The notes: generated from the letters alone by a model not told the origin. A DNA stretch of 64,000 bases from an uncultured Erysipelotrichaceae bacterium (GCA_903789495.1 CAIFEQ010000003.1:59785-123784); one strand, 5' to 3'. Shown: positions 27,454 through 36,462, counted from the stretch's first letter. Numbers and translations are program-made.

Positions 27454-27792
27454 TTATCTTTCTTCTGCCCCCGTGCAGGCCTGCTGCATGGCATACCGGC
27501 GGACGAGTTCCAGCAGCGGGAATTCCTGCGGACAGCGCCGGCTGCAGATGCCGCATTCTATGCAGTCGATCGGCATGCGGGCATGATGTTCCTTCTGTCT
27601 GTGCAGCCAGTCCTGTTTCACGATCTCCTCTTCTTCCCCGGCCTGGATCCGTTCTTCCGCTTTGAGCAGAGCCGGTATATCGATGCCGGCCGGACAGGCC
27701 CTGACACATCTCTGGCAGTCCGGACAGACCATGTCGGTCCAGAAATGCCTGGTCTGCAGGGACGGACGGTCTGCGGTCTCGCTTAGGGACAT
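27454..27792 (-). CDS. Two-cluster 4Fe-4S ferredoxin-like protein
   Basis: 112 aa. Two Cys motifs, CPDCQRCVRACP (residues about 24-35) and CIECGICSRRCP (about 75-86), would bind two 4Fe-4S clusters, as in heterodisulfide-reductase C-like/dicluster proteins. ATG 27792 is chosen: the longer frame runs through the AKR 3 gene out of phase, and GGAGAT lies before this ATG. It lies 19 nt after AKR 3, in the same direction. It resembles the C-terminal iron-sulfur domain found fused to some aldo/keto reductases, so it may supply electrons to a cluster enzyme; inference. Confidence 0.85.
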   Translation of the reverse strand: MSLSETADRPSLQTRHFWTDMVCPDCQRCVRACPAGIDIPALLKAEERIQAGEEEEIVKQDWLHRQKEHHARMPIDCIECGICSRRCPQEFPLLELVRRYAMQQACTGAEER

Positions 27793-27811
27793 ACGGATCT
27801 CCTTCCGCCTC

Positions 27812-28618
27812 TCAGTAGGCAGCAAACCGCCGGCCGGTATCCAGGCTGTCGATCTGCCGCATCTCGTTTTCGGAAAGATGAAGTCCGGCCGAAGCAATAT
27901 TTTCCGCGATGTGCCGGCGGCTGGAAGAACCGGGAATGGCCACAAAGCCTTTCTGCCGGTGCCAGGCCAGGATGACCTGAGCCGCAGAAGCCCTGTGGGC
28001 GGCGGCAATGGACTGAATCAGCGGCTGCTGCAGCAGTTTCCGGTGATCCCCGCGGCCGCCCAGCGGAAACCAGGCCTCCATGACGGTACCCGTACCCCGC
28101 ACATACTGCACCAGAGCGGGATCCTGAAAGAACGGATGCAGCTCATTCTGCAGCACGGCCGGATGGATCTCCGTCTGTCTGACCAGACGGTCAAAGTCGT
28201 CGGCGGAATAGTAGTTTGACAGGCCGATGGAGCGCAGCTTTCCCTTCCTCATGGCGCTTTCCAGGCCCTGATAGGCCGTGACGTCGTTATAGGGCTGGGA
28301 ATGATGCAGCAGCATCAGATCCAGATAGTCCAGTCCCAGTCTTTCCAGAGATGCATCGACGGCCTGCTCGGCATGGCCGTAATCCGAGGTCCACAGCTTG
28401 GTCGTCACGAACAGGTCCTCCCGTCTGATGAGACCTTCCTGCATGGCTTTCCGTATGGCTTTTCCTACGCCCCGCTCATTGCCGTAAATCCGGGCCGTGT
28501 CAATCAGCCGGTAACCGTCTTTCAGGGCTTCCAGGACTGCCTGCTCGGCCGTATGGTTCATCAGCATGAAGGTGCCGATCCCCAGCTGCGGCATGTCGTA
28601 ACCGGTATTCAGCAGCAT
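27812..28618 (-). CDS. Aldo/keto reductase (AKR 3)
   Basis: 268 aa. The tetrad residues are in YRLIDTARIYGNE (D, Y), FVTTKLWTSDYG (K) and DLMLLHHSQPYND (H). The cofactor loop is VAIPGSSSRRHIAENI. No signal peptide, hence cytosolic. AGGAGGT lies before the ATG. Very similar to the exported-type AKR 4 (29569-30576): both share LDYxDLMLLHHSQPxND and WFPLGGRG, so they are recent paralogues. Confidence 0.93.
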   Translation of the reverse strand: MLLNTGYDMPQLGIGTFMLMNHTAEQAVLEALKDGYRLIDTARIYGNERGVGKAIRKAMQEGLIRREDLFVTTKLWTSDYGHAEQAVDASLERLGLDYLDLMLLHHSQPYNDVTAYQGLESAMRKGKLRSIGLSNYYSADDFDRLVRQTEIHPAVLQNELHPFFQDPALVQYVRGTGTVMEAWFPLGGRGDHRKLLQQPLIQSIAAAHRASAAQVILAWHRQKGFVAIPGSSSRRHIAENIASAGLHLSENEMRQIDSLDTGRRFAAY

Positions 28619-28736
28619 TTTCGTTTACCTCCTTCTCTCAAACAGATCCTGCCCTCCTCTTCCTTCTTCTGCCACACCAGAAAGGCCAGGGCAGAGGCTT
28701 ATGCCGCACATACCCAGCATCTGGGCATCTCCGGCT

Positions 28737-29543
28737 TCAGCTTTCGGTCAGGCGGCCGTCTTTCTGCCGGCGGAAGTGCTGCAGGAAATTCCAGGCCAGT
28801 CCGGCATCATAGGCATGCACGCGGTGAATCTCTCCCTCAATCAGGACCAGCTGGGCAAAGGGATTCTGATATCCTTCTTTCCGGTACGAGGAGATTGTCA
28901 GCTGTGTCCCCTCTGCACTGGTTTTTTCCACCGAGGAAGGCACATAGCCCCAGTAGGGAACCGCCTGGTAATCCGGCTGTACTTCTGCCGTGATCATCTC
29001 ATTGAACAGAAAGAGAGAACGGATGGCCTGCTGCTCATCCGCCATGATGACCGGATGACCTTTGGCATCGGTTCCCGTATATTCCCGCGTGCCCTGCAGG
29101 ACCTGAAAAGGCATGTCGTACTGTTTGGCCAGGGCCGGATCATGGTAGATATCGACCATCCAGCCATAGGCGGAAATCGCCGCAAACCGTTCGGGATGCT
29201 CCGAGGCAAGCGCAACGGCCATCGCCCCGCCATTGGAAAAACCCGTGGCATAGACCCGGGTCCGGTCCACCGGCCAGGTGTCTTCCACATAATCCAGGAC
29301 CGCCATCAGGGTATCGACATTGCGGTAGATCGCATAATCGTCATACTCCGGCACCAGAAGCAGGAGATCTTCCTTTCTGGCCAGATCTCCCCAGCCGGTT
29401 CCTTCCGCATCGTGGATCGGATCCTGCGCCGTGCCGTTCATCATGAGCACCAGCGGATAGGTCTGTCCGCTGTTTTCGGTAAGGGAAGAAGGCAGATACA
29501 GATAGCCTGTCTCTCCTTCCGGGGTCTGATATCTTTTCCGCAT
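28737..29543 (-). CDS. Esterase, PHB-depolymerase-like alpha/beta hydrolase
   Basis: 268 aa. The nucleophile elbow is TGFSNGGAMA (G-x-S-x-G). VYATGFSNGG with a preceding TWPVDRTRVY is the pattern of the LpqC/PHB depolymerase and feruloyl-esterase-like group. A late His lies in EGEIHRVHAYD. No signal peptide is evident with start 29543 (GGAGGAACAG before ATG). The frame is open to 29606 but would overlap AKR 4. It starts 25 nt after the AKR 4 stop, in the same operon. Probable substrate: an aromatic or acyl ester. Confidence 0.85.
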   Translation of the reverse strand: MRKRYQTPEGETGYLYLPSSLTENSGQTYPLVLMMNGTAQDPIHDAEGTGWGDLARKEDLLLLVPEYDDYAIYRNVDTLMAVLDYVEDTWPVDRTRVYATGFSNGGAMAVALASEHPERFAAISAYGWMVDIYHDPALAKQYDMPFQVLQGTREYTGTDAKGHPVIMADEQQAIRSLFLFNEMITAEVQPDYQAVPYWGYVPSSVEKTSAEGTQLTISSYRKEGYQNPFAQLVLIEGEIHRVHAYDAGLAWNFLQHFRRQKDGRLTES

Positions 29544-29568
29544 TTTCTGTTCCTCCTCTGTTTCTGCA

Positions 29569-30576
29569 TCAGTAATCCGCAAATCTTTCATTCCGGTCCA
29601 GTGCATTCAGGCGTTCCATCTCTTCTTCGCTGAGCACAAAATCGAAGAGATCATGATCCTCGGCAATATGGGCCTCATTGCTGGAACCCGGAATCGCAAT
29701 ATTGCCGGCCTGCAGCTGCCAGCGCAGCAGAATCTGCGGTGCCGTTTTCCCGTGGGCGCGGGCAATCGACACGACGGTGTCATCCTGGAAAAGTTCCTGC
29801 GTATGCCCTCTGCCGCCCAGCGGGAACCAGGATTCCAGGATCGTTCCGTACTGCGCAATATGCGCCTTCATCTCCGTGCTCTGATGGTACAGATGGGTTT
29901 CATTCTGCAGAATCACAGGCATGATGGTGACCTGTGAGACCAGCCGGTCAAAGTCCTCCGGCGTGTAGTAATTGGACAGCCCGATGTTCCGGATGCGGCC
30001 GTCTGCCACGGCCTTTTCCAGTGCCTGATACGCTTCCACATCATTGGCCGGCTGGGAATGGTGCAGCAGCATCAGGTCAATATAATCCAGCCCGAGCCGC
30101 TCCAGCGAGGCATCAACCGCCTCATCCGCCTGGTCATAATCATCCGTCCAGAGCTTGGTCGTCACAAAGACCTCTTCCCGGGTGACATAGCCGTCCGCAA
30201 TGGCCCGCTGAATGCCTCTGCCGACCCCTTCCTCATTGCCGTAGATTGCTGCCGTATCGATCAGGCGGTAGCCATCCCGCAGGGCCCAGTAGACCGAATT
30301 CTCTGCCTCAGAGTCGGACAGATGAAAGGTCCCGATGCCTAGGATCGGCATTTCATTGCCATTGTTCAGTGACACGGTCTGGGTATCAAAATCAAATGCC
30401 GGTGCATAGGATACCGCAGCCTCTGACGTTGAAAGGATTTCCCCTGCTGCGGAAACCAGCGGCGTCGCGGAAGACGCTGCCCCCGGACTGCCAGGACTGC
30501 TGCAGGCGCTGCCCGCAGCGAAAACTAAGATCGCGATAAGTCTTGCAATAAGCGGATGATCTGCTCTTCCGGACAT
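29569..30576 (-). CDS. Aldo/keto reductase with secretion/lipoprotein-type N-terminus (AKR 4)
   Basis: 335 aa. Residues 1-60 carry an Arg/His start, a hydrophobic helix LIARLIAILVFAAGSACSS and a Ser/Pro/Gly/Ala linker, as in Gram-positive lipoproteins; the Cys is preceded by GSA, a loose lipobox. The AKR barrel follows intact: NEMPILGIGTFHLS, YRLIDTAAIYGNE (D, Y), FVTTKLWTDDYD (K), DLMLLHHSQP (H), and the cofactor loop NIAIPGSSNEAHIAED. ATG 30576 has GGAAGGA 6 nt before it; ATG 30582 is the alternative. Other open frame upstream is noise. Export of an NADPH-dependent enzyme is unusual. Confidence 0.85.
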   Translation of the reverse strand: MSGRADHPLIARLIAILVFAAGSACSSPGSPGAASSATPLVSAAGEILSTSEAAVSYAPAFDFDTQTVSLNNGNEMPILGIGTFHLSDSEAENSVYWALRDGYRLIDTAAIYGNEEGVGRGIQRAIADGYVTREEVFVTTKLWTDDYDQADEAVDASLERLGLDYIDLMLLHHSQPANDVEAYQALEKAVADGRIRNIGLSNYYTPEDFDRLVSQVTIMPVILQNETHLYHQSTEMKAHIAQYGTILESWFPLGGRGHTQELFQDDTVVSIARAHGKTAPQILLRWQLQAGNIAIPGSSNEAHIAEDHDLFDFVLSEEEMERLNALDRNERFADY

Positions 30577-30856
30577 CTGCATTCCTTCCCTCTTCCCGGC
30601 CGCATGCTTTGCGGACATGCTGCTCTTTCTCTGCCGTCTTAGTCTCTTTTCCTTCTTCCGTCTGCACCAGAAAACCGGACCTGCGGCATATGCCACACTT
30701 TCGCGCATCGTGTGGTCTTTCCGACAGCCATCAGCGCATGCCGGAAAAAGAAGATTGCGGTATAAAATAAGGTATATTTCCCGACGAAGGAAACAGATAT
30801 CTGGCCGTCCTGAGAAACCTTCAGGAATCCAGGGACACCGGACAAGGAGGATTTTC

Positions 30857-32644
30857 ATGGACAGGAAAACCAGGAACATGACCAGTGCCGTGACAGCCTG
30901 CTCGCTTCTGGCAGCGGGCTGTGCCGCCAGCAGCACCTCACAGACCACAGCAGCGGCTTCTTCTTCGACAGCAGCCGGTTCCGCCGCCAGGACTTCCCTT
31001 TCCACCATTGACATGAGTGCCTGGCTCTACAACGCGGAGAGTGATGTCTATTACCAGCTCGGCATTCCGTATGCCGAATCGTCTCCGGATGAAGCCTGTG
31101 ACAGTCTTGCCATCTTTGTGCCGGGTGCCTACTTTGACGGTACAGAGAACGGGGATGGGACCTATACCTGCACCCTGACAGACAATGAAGTTTCCGGCTA
31201 TACGGCTGCGACAGCCCCGATCGTCATTCCCGTGAATACGCCGGGCTATGCGGCCCAGGCGGAACTCACGGACTACACGGATGTTTCGAGCTATACCGAT
31301 GCCGGTTTTGTGTATGTGCATATCGGTGCCCGCGGCAGAGATGCCGGTGCCCCGGCCGGGGTGACGGACTTCAAGGCCGGGATCCGCTATATCCGCTATA
31401 ACGAGGGCATCATTGCGGGGGACTGCGATCGCATCTTTACGTTTGGCATGTCCGGCGGCGGTGCCCAGTCTGCCCTGCTCGGGGCAGCCGGAGACGCCGC
31501 TCTGTATACGCCGTATCTGGAGGCGATCGGTGCCGTCATGGAAACTTCCGATGCGGTAAACGGATCCATGTGCTGGTGTCCGATCACGAACCTGGATGAG
31601 GGAGATGAGGCCTATGAGTGGAACATGGGCAGCACCCGCAGCGGTCTGTCGGATGAGGAACAGGCCATCTCCGATGCCCTGGCAGAAGCCTATGCCGCCT
31701 ATGTCAACGCGGAAGGCTTTGTGGATGAAGACGGCAGTGTGCTGACCCTGGAAGAGTCCGATACCGGGATCTGGCAGGCCGGCACCTATTACGAATACAT
31801 CAAAACAGTCATTGAAACTTCGCTCAACAACTTCCTTGTGGATACGACATTCCCCTATGATGCGGATTCCGCCTCGGAGGAGACGGCCGGCATGCCGGGC
31901 GGCGGCACAGCGGATGGCAATCCTCCCGATGCAGCAGGTGGCACCCTGCCGTCTTCTGATGCGGGTGACATGAGTCAGAGTGAACAGAATGACGAAATCA
32001 GCCGTACGGAACAGGCCAATGGCGTCACGATTTCAGGCACCTATGAGACCGTACAGGACTATATCGATGCCCTGAATGCCAATGGCACCTGGGTCACCTA
32101 TGATGCAGAGACCAACACGGCGAAGATCACCTCTGTGGCAGACTTTGTCAGTGCCCTGAAGAGTGCCTCGAAGAGTCTGGGTGCCTTTGACCAGCTCGAT
32201 GCCGGTCAGGGGGAAAACATCCTGTTCGGCTATGGGGATGGCGAAGGGGCACATTTTGACGCCACGCTGGCCGGGATCCTGTCAGACCTTGGCAGTGACT
32301 ATGCATCTGCCTACGCAGAAGATCTGGTCCGAACGGACAGTCTGGGAACCGATGTCAGTACCAGAGTCGCCATGTACTCCCCGCTGTATTTCCTGATGTC
32401 TTCAGAAGCCGGATACAACACCTCCACGGTGGCTTCGCACTGGCGGATCCGGACCGGGATTGAGCAGGGCGATACCGCCCTCTGCACCGAGGTCAACCTG
32501 ATGCTGGCCCTGGAAGCAAATGAAAACGTCACCGATGTCGACTTTGCGACTGTATGGGGACTTGGCCATACAACGGCAGAGCGCAGCGGCGACTACATCA
32601 CGAATTTCATTGCCTGGGTCAATACCTGCACGGCAGAAGAATAA
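30857..32644 (+). CDS. Tannase-like secreted esterase, lipoprotein
   Basis: 595 aa. Signal with a strict lipobox: SLLAAGCAASS, then a Ser/Thr/Ala linker. The hydrolase domain has YVHIGARGRDAG, an elbow FGMSGGGAQSALLG (G-x-S-x-G) and VIPVNTPGY, the layout of bacterial subtype B tannases and related carboxylesterases that free gallate or other phenolic acids from esters outside the cell. A Ser/Gly/Asp-rich insert lies near residues 335-390. The conserved late His is in VWGLGHTTAERSGD. ATG 30857 follows AAGGAGG. It is divergent from the AKR 4/esterase operon. Specificity for tannin is inferred, not shown. Confidence 0.85.
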   Translation: MDRKTRNMTSAVTACSLLAAGCAASSTSQTTAAASSSTAAGSAARTSLSTIDMSAWLYNAESDVYYQLGIPYAESSPDEACDSLAIFVPGAYFDGTENGDGTYTCTLTDNEVSGYTAATAPIVIPVNTPGYAAQAELTDYTDVSSYTDAGFVYVHIGARGRDAGAPAGVTDFKAGIRYIRYNEGIIAGDCDRIFTFGMSGGGAQSALLGAAGDAALYTPYLEAIGAVMETSDAVNGSMCWCPITNLDEGDEAYEWNMGSTRSGLSDEEQAISDALAEAYAAYVNAEGFVDEDGSVLTLEESDTGIWQAGTYYEYIKTVIETSLNNFLVDTTFPYDADSASEETAGMPGGGTADGNPPDAAGGTLPSSDAGDMSQSEQNDEISRTEQANGVTISGTYETVQDYIDALNANGTWVTYDAETNTAKITSVADFVSALKSASKSLGAFDQLDAGQGENILFGYGDGEGAHFDATLAGILSDLGSDYASAYAEDLVRTDSLGTDVSTRVAMYSPLYFLMSSEAGYNTSTVASHWRIRTGIEQGDTALCTEVNLMLALEANENVTDVDFATVWGLGHTTAERSGDYITNFIAWVNTCTAEE

Positions 32645-32664
32645 CCGCAGATAAATTGATGCAG

Positions 32665-32692
32665 GGACCGGGAAACCGGTCCTTTCTGTTCT
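32665..32692 (+). terminator. Terminator of the tannase-like gene
   Basis: GGACCGG pairs with CCGGTCC across GAAA, followed by TTTCTGTTCTT, 20 bp after the stop. Confidence 0.8.
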
Positions 32693-33342
32693 TACTGGGC
32701 CCAGAGATCGCTGCTCAGGGTGATCGTTTCGCTGGGCATATGGACTTCCTGCAGCAGTTCTCCGGTATCATCGCTGTAGACCTGAATATCGATGTACCAG
32801 GGCGACACGCCGCTGAAGATCTGCCAGAATTCCGCATTCTGGGCCAGCTGGTTGAAGTCTTCCGTCAGCTGATCGATATCCAGTCCTGCGGTGCCAAGAA
32901 TCTCGATTGCATTCCGTTCTTCGTTGATCTGCAGGGCATAGCCATCGCTGTTCAGAGAATTGGATGTGACCCTGTCGATCGCTTCATCTGCCGCCTCGAT
33001 CCAGTTCTGTTTTTCCTCACTGGTCACGACGACTTCGATATAGCCTTCCGCATTCAGGTAGATATCCGTACAGGTCTGCTCTTCCTGCTGCGTGCTGATG
33101 AAGTTCTGGACATACTCCGTATCGGTCGAAAAGAGCCTGGTAATCACGAAGGTCTCCGTACCGGCAGGATACGTAACCGCTGAGGAAGCCGTGGCAGCCG
33201 GAGCTGTCACCGTTACGCCACTTGCGGAAGGCGCTGCCTCTGCCGAAACACCTGGCGTGGCGGTAGTTTCCGCTGCGGAGCTGCAGCCTGCTGACAGGAC
33301 TGTCAGCAGAAAGACAGCCGTCATTCTTCTCTGTTTACTCAT
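32692..33342 (-). CDS. Uncharacterised lipoprotein
   Basis: 216 aa. Lipobox LSAGCSS near residue 20, then an Ala/Thr/Ser/Pro linker to about residue 55, then a globular domain (TETFVITRLFSTDTEYVQNFISTQQEEQTCTD and on) with no recognised family. GAAGGG precedes the ATG. It converges on the tannase-like gene. The linker style matches the other lipoproteins in the window (50874, 30857). Surface-exposed protein of unknown function. Confidence 0.75.
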   Translation of the reverse strand: MSKQRRMTAVFLLTVLSAGCSSAAETTATPGVSAEAAPSASGVTVTAPAATASSAVTYPAGTETFVITRLFSTDTEYVQNFISTQQEEQTCTDIYLNAEGYIEVVVTSEEKQNWIEAADEAIDRVTSNSLNSDGYALQINEERNAIEILGTAGLDIDQLTEDFNQLAQNAEFWQIFSGVSPWYIDIQVYSDDTGELLQEVHMPSETITLSSDLWAQ

Positions 33343-33981
33343 CTTCTGTGTCCCTTCCTGTCCAAGGTATTATTGTACGCCTGAATCTGATCAGGAAGCA
33401 CCCTGCTGCTGATCTGCCTGCTTCTGGCTTCCGCTGTTTTCTCATCAGACGCTGGGGTTATGAGCAGGTTTCAGGCTGTTGCTGTAGCTGGCGGCTGATA
33501 CCAGAATCCCGCTTCCTGCAGGTTTTGATGATGCGGATGCCGGCCGGCTGATCGGTATCCCGCCAAGGTTTTGCCTGACCTGGATGATGCCCGCTTCCTG
33601 CAGAGGCCGCCTGATGTTTCTCATAATGACCAGATTGACAATGATTCTGTCAACAGGGATTGAACATGTCATCTTCTGCTGACCCTGAAACTCTCCGCTG
33701 CAGGAAGAAGAGGTATGACAATCTTGAATTTCGTTGAGATCTGCAGAAGTTTCTTCTGTGCTCACATGAAATTTTTCGGTTCTTCAGTTTGTCTCAGAAT
33801 CCCGTTCACCCGAGAAATCTGATATGCATCGCATTCAGTTTATATCAGTTCAATTCTTAAGGTTTCCAGAAATACCGTGATTTTGGATATGATATTCCAT
33901 TTTTGAAAGGATAATAACTGCAATATCCCCCATTTTTCCATATGAAACCGGACCAGCTGTAATTCCAGGCTCAGCAGATTA
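33343..33981. other. Long intergenic stretch, no supported gene
   Basis: A minus-strand frame (33445-33765, 106 codons) is open but has no ribosome site or recognisable domain and carries low-complexity Ser-rich segments. No clear hairpin or riboswitch was seen. It may hold relics of a lost gene. Confidence 0.5.
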
Positions 33982-34344
33982 TTAAACTTTCTCAGGCAGC
34001 GCAGTGAGAATGTCGGCAATATCCGCGCCGATGCACACAGCTCTGTCATTAATCTCCATCGGGCAATATGCTCCACCCTTGTTAATGCATACATAAAAGG
34101 CATCCGGGTTTTCGGATGTGTACTGCCAGAACGGATACTTTATAATGACCGGGGTATTCATACCAACCCCCTGTTCCATGTAAAGGACGTGCTGCTGCTC
34201 GTGACGCCTGACTAAATTCTCACAGCGGCACTGCGCCGCATACCAGCCTGCATTCTGGACGAACGTGTCATCGCTGCGCAGATTCATCATCATGTCGTTG
34301 TCGTCATCCTCACATTTCGGGAACAGTTCGGAAGGAATTTTCAT
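33982..34344 (-). CDS. Conserved-looking hypothetical protein
   Basis: About 120 aa, soluble, acidic N-terminus (ELFPKCEDDDNDMMMN) and several Cys and aromatic residues later (GWYAAQCRCENLVRRHEQQHVLYMEQGVGMN, FWQYTSENPDAFYVCINKGGAYCP). Family not recognised. Start uncertain: ATG 34344 has GGGA about 9 nt before it, ATG 34389 has nothing convincing. It is located just after the ABC operon in the same direction. Confidence 0.55.
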   Translation of the reverse strand: MKIPSELFPKCEDDDNDMMMNLRSDDTFVQNAGWYAAQCRCENLVRRHEQQHVLYMEQGVGMNTPVIIKYPFWQYTSENPDAFYVCINKGGAYCPMEINDRAVCIGADIADILTALPEKV

Positions 34345-34421
34345 TTTCGGTTTCCCGTTTTCCTCTCGAAATCCCTGGACTGCCATCATCTGCGAAACAG
34401 ATCGATCAAGTCAGCGGAATC

Positions 34422-35180
34422 TCAGGCAACATTCAGCCTGTTCCTGAGCAGCCAGCGCGTGCCGGCATAACAGACCGCACCGATGATGACATCAAGGACC
34501 GTCAGCCAGCCTGGCGCACCGCCCTGCAGCCTGGTGATCATAATCGTACCGCCTGCGTCTGCCTGCATCGTCAGCACCGCACTGTACTCCCCCATGAACG
34601 GACTGGCAAGCCAGCTGTTCAAAGCAAAGAAGAGAACAAAGCAGATGATGGAGATCACTGTATGATGTGCGGGCCAGAGCATGCCGAGTGCAATGCAGAA
34701 ATACAGTGCCAGCGTGCTGCTCAGCACCGCCGCAGCCAGCATCACAAACTGCAGGGCCGTATCACCGCCGGATGGAAACAGGGTGGAGAAAGAGACGTCC
34801 GGCATGCCGTATAAGTGCATCAGCGGCAGCAGACAGATCCCGAAGGTAATCACATCCATCAGGAAGGCGGACAGAAGACGGCCGAGAATCGCGGCATCTT
34901 CGCTCACCGGCAGGGTCATCATGAAGTATGCATGCCGGCCATAGACATCATCATAGAAGTGATACATCTGCCTGATGAACAGCACCACAACCATGGCAAT
35001 CATGACCGCAAAACAGACCAGCGAGACAATCATGTAAGCCGCCGCCGGCATGTCCTGCGCAGTACCGCTGCCGCGCAGGGAATACAGGAAGATCAGATCA
35101 ACCGCCAAAGCAGCCAGAAGCAGCGGCATCATCTCGCTGAACAGAGCCGTGAAGTCATATCGGAATACTTTCTTCAGCAT
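34422..35180 (-). CDS. ABC transporter permease
   Basis: 252 aa with six predicted helices, of the ABC-2 type (FLYSLRGSG, MIVSLVCFAVMIAMVVVLFIRQMYHFYDDVYGRHAYFMMTLPVSEDAAILGRLLSAF: the last part is the conserved cytoplasmic segment of bacitracin/antibiotic-type exporters). Its start overlaps the ATPase gene by 7 bp. With the GntR regulator it forms a YtrA-type exporter operon, often induced by wall-active compounds; substrate unknown. Confidence 0.85.
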   Translation of the reverse strand: MLKKVFRYDFTALFSEMMPLLLAALAVDLIFLYSLRGSGTAQDMPAAAYMIVSLVCFAVMIAMVVVLFIRQMYHFYDDVYGRHAYFMMTLPVSEDAAILGRLLSAFLMDVITFGICLLPLMHLYGMPDVSFSTLFPSGGDTALQFVMLAAAVLSSTLALYFCIALGMLWPAHHTVISIICFVLFFALNSWLASPFMGEYSAVLTMQADAGGTIMITRLQGGAPGWLTVLDVIIGAVCYAGTRWLLRNRLNVA

Positions 35181-35869
35181 TTGAATACCTCCTTGAATAC
35201 CTCTTCCACAGAAGCCTGTTTTTCTTCCCGGATCGCTTCGGCCTCCTGATGGAGAACGATCGACCCGTCTTTCAGGAAAACCACGTCATCCAGGAGCGGT
35301 TCCACATCGGCGATCAGATGGGTGGAAATCACCATCGCCGCATCTTTGCTGTAGCTGCCGACAATCTTCCGCAGAATATAGTCCCGGGTCGCAGGATCCA
35401 CGCCGCCGATCGGTTCATCCAGCCAGTAAATCTGTGCCTGCCGGCTCATCACAAAACACAGCTGCGTTTTCTCCCGTGTCCCTTTGGACATGTCCTGCAG
35501 ACGCTGGTCGAACCGGATCCCCAGATCCTTGAGTATCTCCCCTGCCTTCGCTTCCGCAAAATCCGCGAAGAAGTCGCCATACATCTTCATGGCCTGCTCC
35601 ACGGTGCGGTTCAGGGGCAGAAAGTCCCGGTCCGGCAGATAGGCACTGACCGCCTTGGACACCGCTGACGGCGCTTTTCCGTCAATCAGCACCTGACCGC
35701 TGGTAGGCCGCAGAAGACCATTGGCCAGCTTGATCAGGGTTGTCTTGCCGGAACCGTTGGGCCCAAGCAGACCGAGAATCTTTCCCTTTTCAATGTCAAG
35801 ACTGACCTCATGCAGAGCTTCTTGTTTTCCATACTGCTTTGTCACCTTGATAAATTCAGCAGCTGCCAT
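35174..35869 (-). CDS. ABC transporter ATP-binding protein
   Basis: 231 aa. Walker A GPNGSGKTT near residue 37, Q-loop region YLPDRDFLP, signature MSKGTREK, Walker B IYWLDEP, D-loop GGVDPATRD and switch His in ISTHL. Overlaps the GntR stop by 14 bp and the permease start by 7 bp. Energises the neighbouring permease. Confidence 0.94.
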   Translation of the reverse strand: MAAAEFIKVTKQYGKQEALHEVSLDIEKGKILGLLGPNGSGKTTLIKLANGLLRPTSGQVLIDGKAPSAVSKAVSAYLPDRDFLPLNRTVEQAMKMYGDFFADFAEAKAGEILKDLGIRFDQRLQDMSKGTREKTQLCFVMSRQAQIYWLDEPIGGVDPATRDYILRKIVGSYSKDAAMVISTHLIADVEPLLDDVVFLKDGSIVLHQEAEAIREEKQASVEEVFKEVFKC

Positions 35870-36233
35870 CTTTTCCCTCCAGGCTCTCCTTCAGAGCCGC
35901 CTCTACTTCTTCCCGGTCAGCACCGATTTTCTTCAGCTTTTCGACAAACTCCCCGGTATAACGCCGGATCAGATCCCGACGCAGTTCCTTCAGGACTGTC
36001 TCGTCCCTGGTCACATACCGGCCGCTGGTGCGTTCACTGTAAACAAGATTTTTCGTTTCCATATATCCCAGTGCCTTCTGCATGGTATTCGGGTTGACCG
36101 CGGCTTCGACGGCAAGTTCTCTGACCGCCGGCAGTTTCTCCCCCGGCGCATAGGTGCCGCTGGCAATCCGCATGGTCATCTCATCCGCGATCTGCAGATA
36201 GATCGGTGTTTTGCTGTTGAACTCCCAGGCCAT
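35856..36233 (-). CDS. GntR family regulator, YtrA type
   Basis: 125 aa. GntR winged helix: PIYLQIADEMTMRIASGTYAPGEKLPAVRELAVEAAVNPNTMQKALGYMETKNLVYSERTSGRYVT. The short C-terminal tail of about 45 residues is the YtrA class, which represses its own ABC exporter operon until an inducer is present. A near-palindromic site at 36298-36319 upstream is the likely operator. Confidence 0.92.
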   Translation of the reverse strand: MAWEFNSKTPIYLQIADEMTMRIASGTYAPGEKLPAVRELAVEAAVNPNTMQKALGYMETKNLVYSERTSGRYVTRDETVLKELRRDLIRRYTGEFVEKLKKIGADREEVEAALKESLEGKDGSC

Positions 36234-36297
36234 AGCCGCTCTCCTTTCTTCCTGTCTGTTTTCCTATGCCGTTCTTCATTTCCTGTTGTATGTCCTA

Positions 36298-36319
36298 TTG
36301 TATTAGGTACTTAGTACAA
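36298..36319. promoter_or_regulatory. Candidate GntR operator
   Basis: A 22-bp near-palindrome with arms TTGTA(T/C)TA(G/A)GTAC and GTAC(T/C)TA(A/G)TACAA, deviating at two mirrored positions, 65 bp before the GntR ATG and close to weak -35/-10-like words. The position fits autorepression of the exporter operon. Confidence 0.55.
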
Positions 36320-36360
36320 TAACACAATAACATCTTTCCCTGTCCTGTCAATCTCTGCTT

Positions 36361-36393
36361 CAAAAAAATCCGGCAGCCCTGCCGGTTCTTTTC
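36361..36393 (-). terminator. Rho-independent terminator
   Basis: The minus strand reads CCGGCAGGGCTGCCGG followed by ATTTTTTT. It is a second terminator downstream of the XRE gene and insulates it from the GntR operon. Confidence 0.75.
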
Positions 36394-36462
36394 TGAATCG
36401 TGTCTGCCTGGTACGCCGGCTGCGATCCGGCGGCATCTGGACTTCATCATTCCGAGGATCCC

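Noticed and set aside
33445..33765. 106-codon minus-strand open frame
   Set aside because: No ribosome site, Ser-rich low-complexity content and no recognisable domain.
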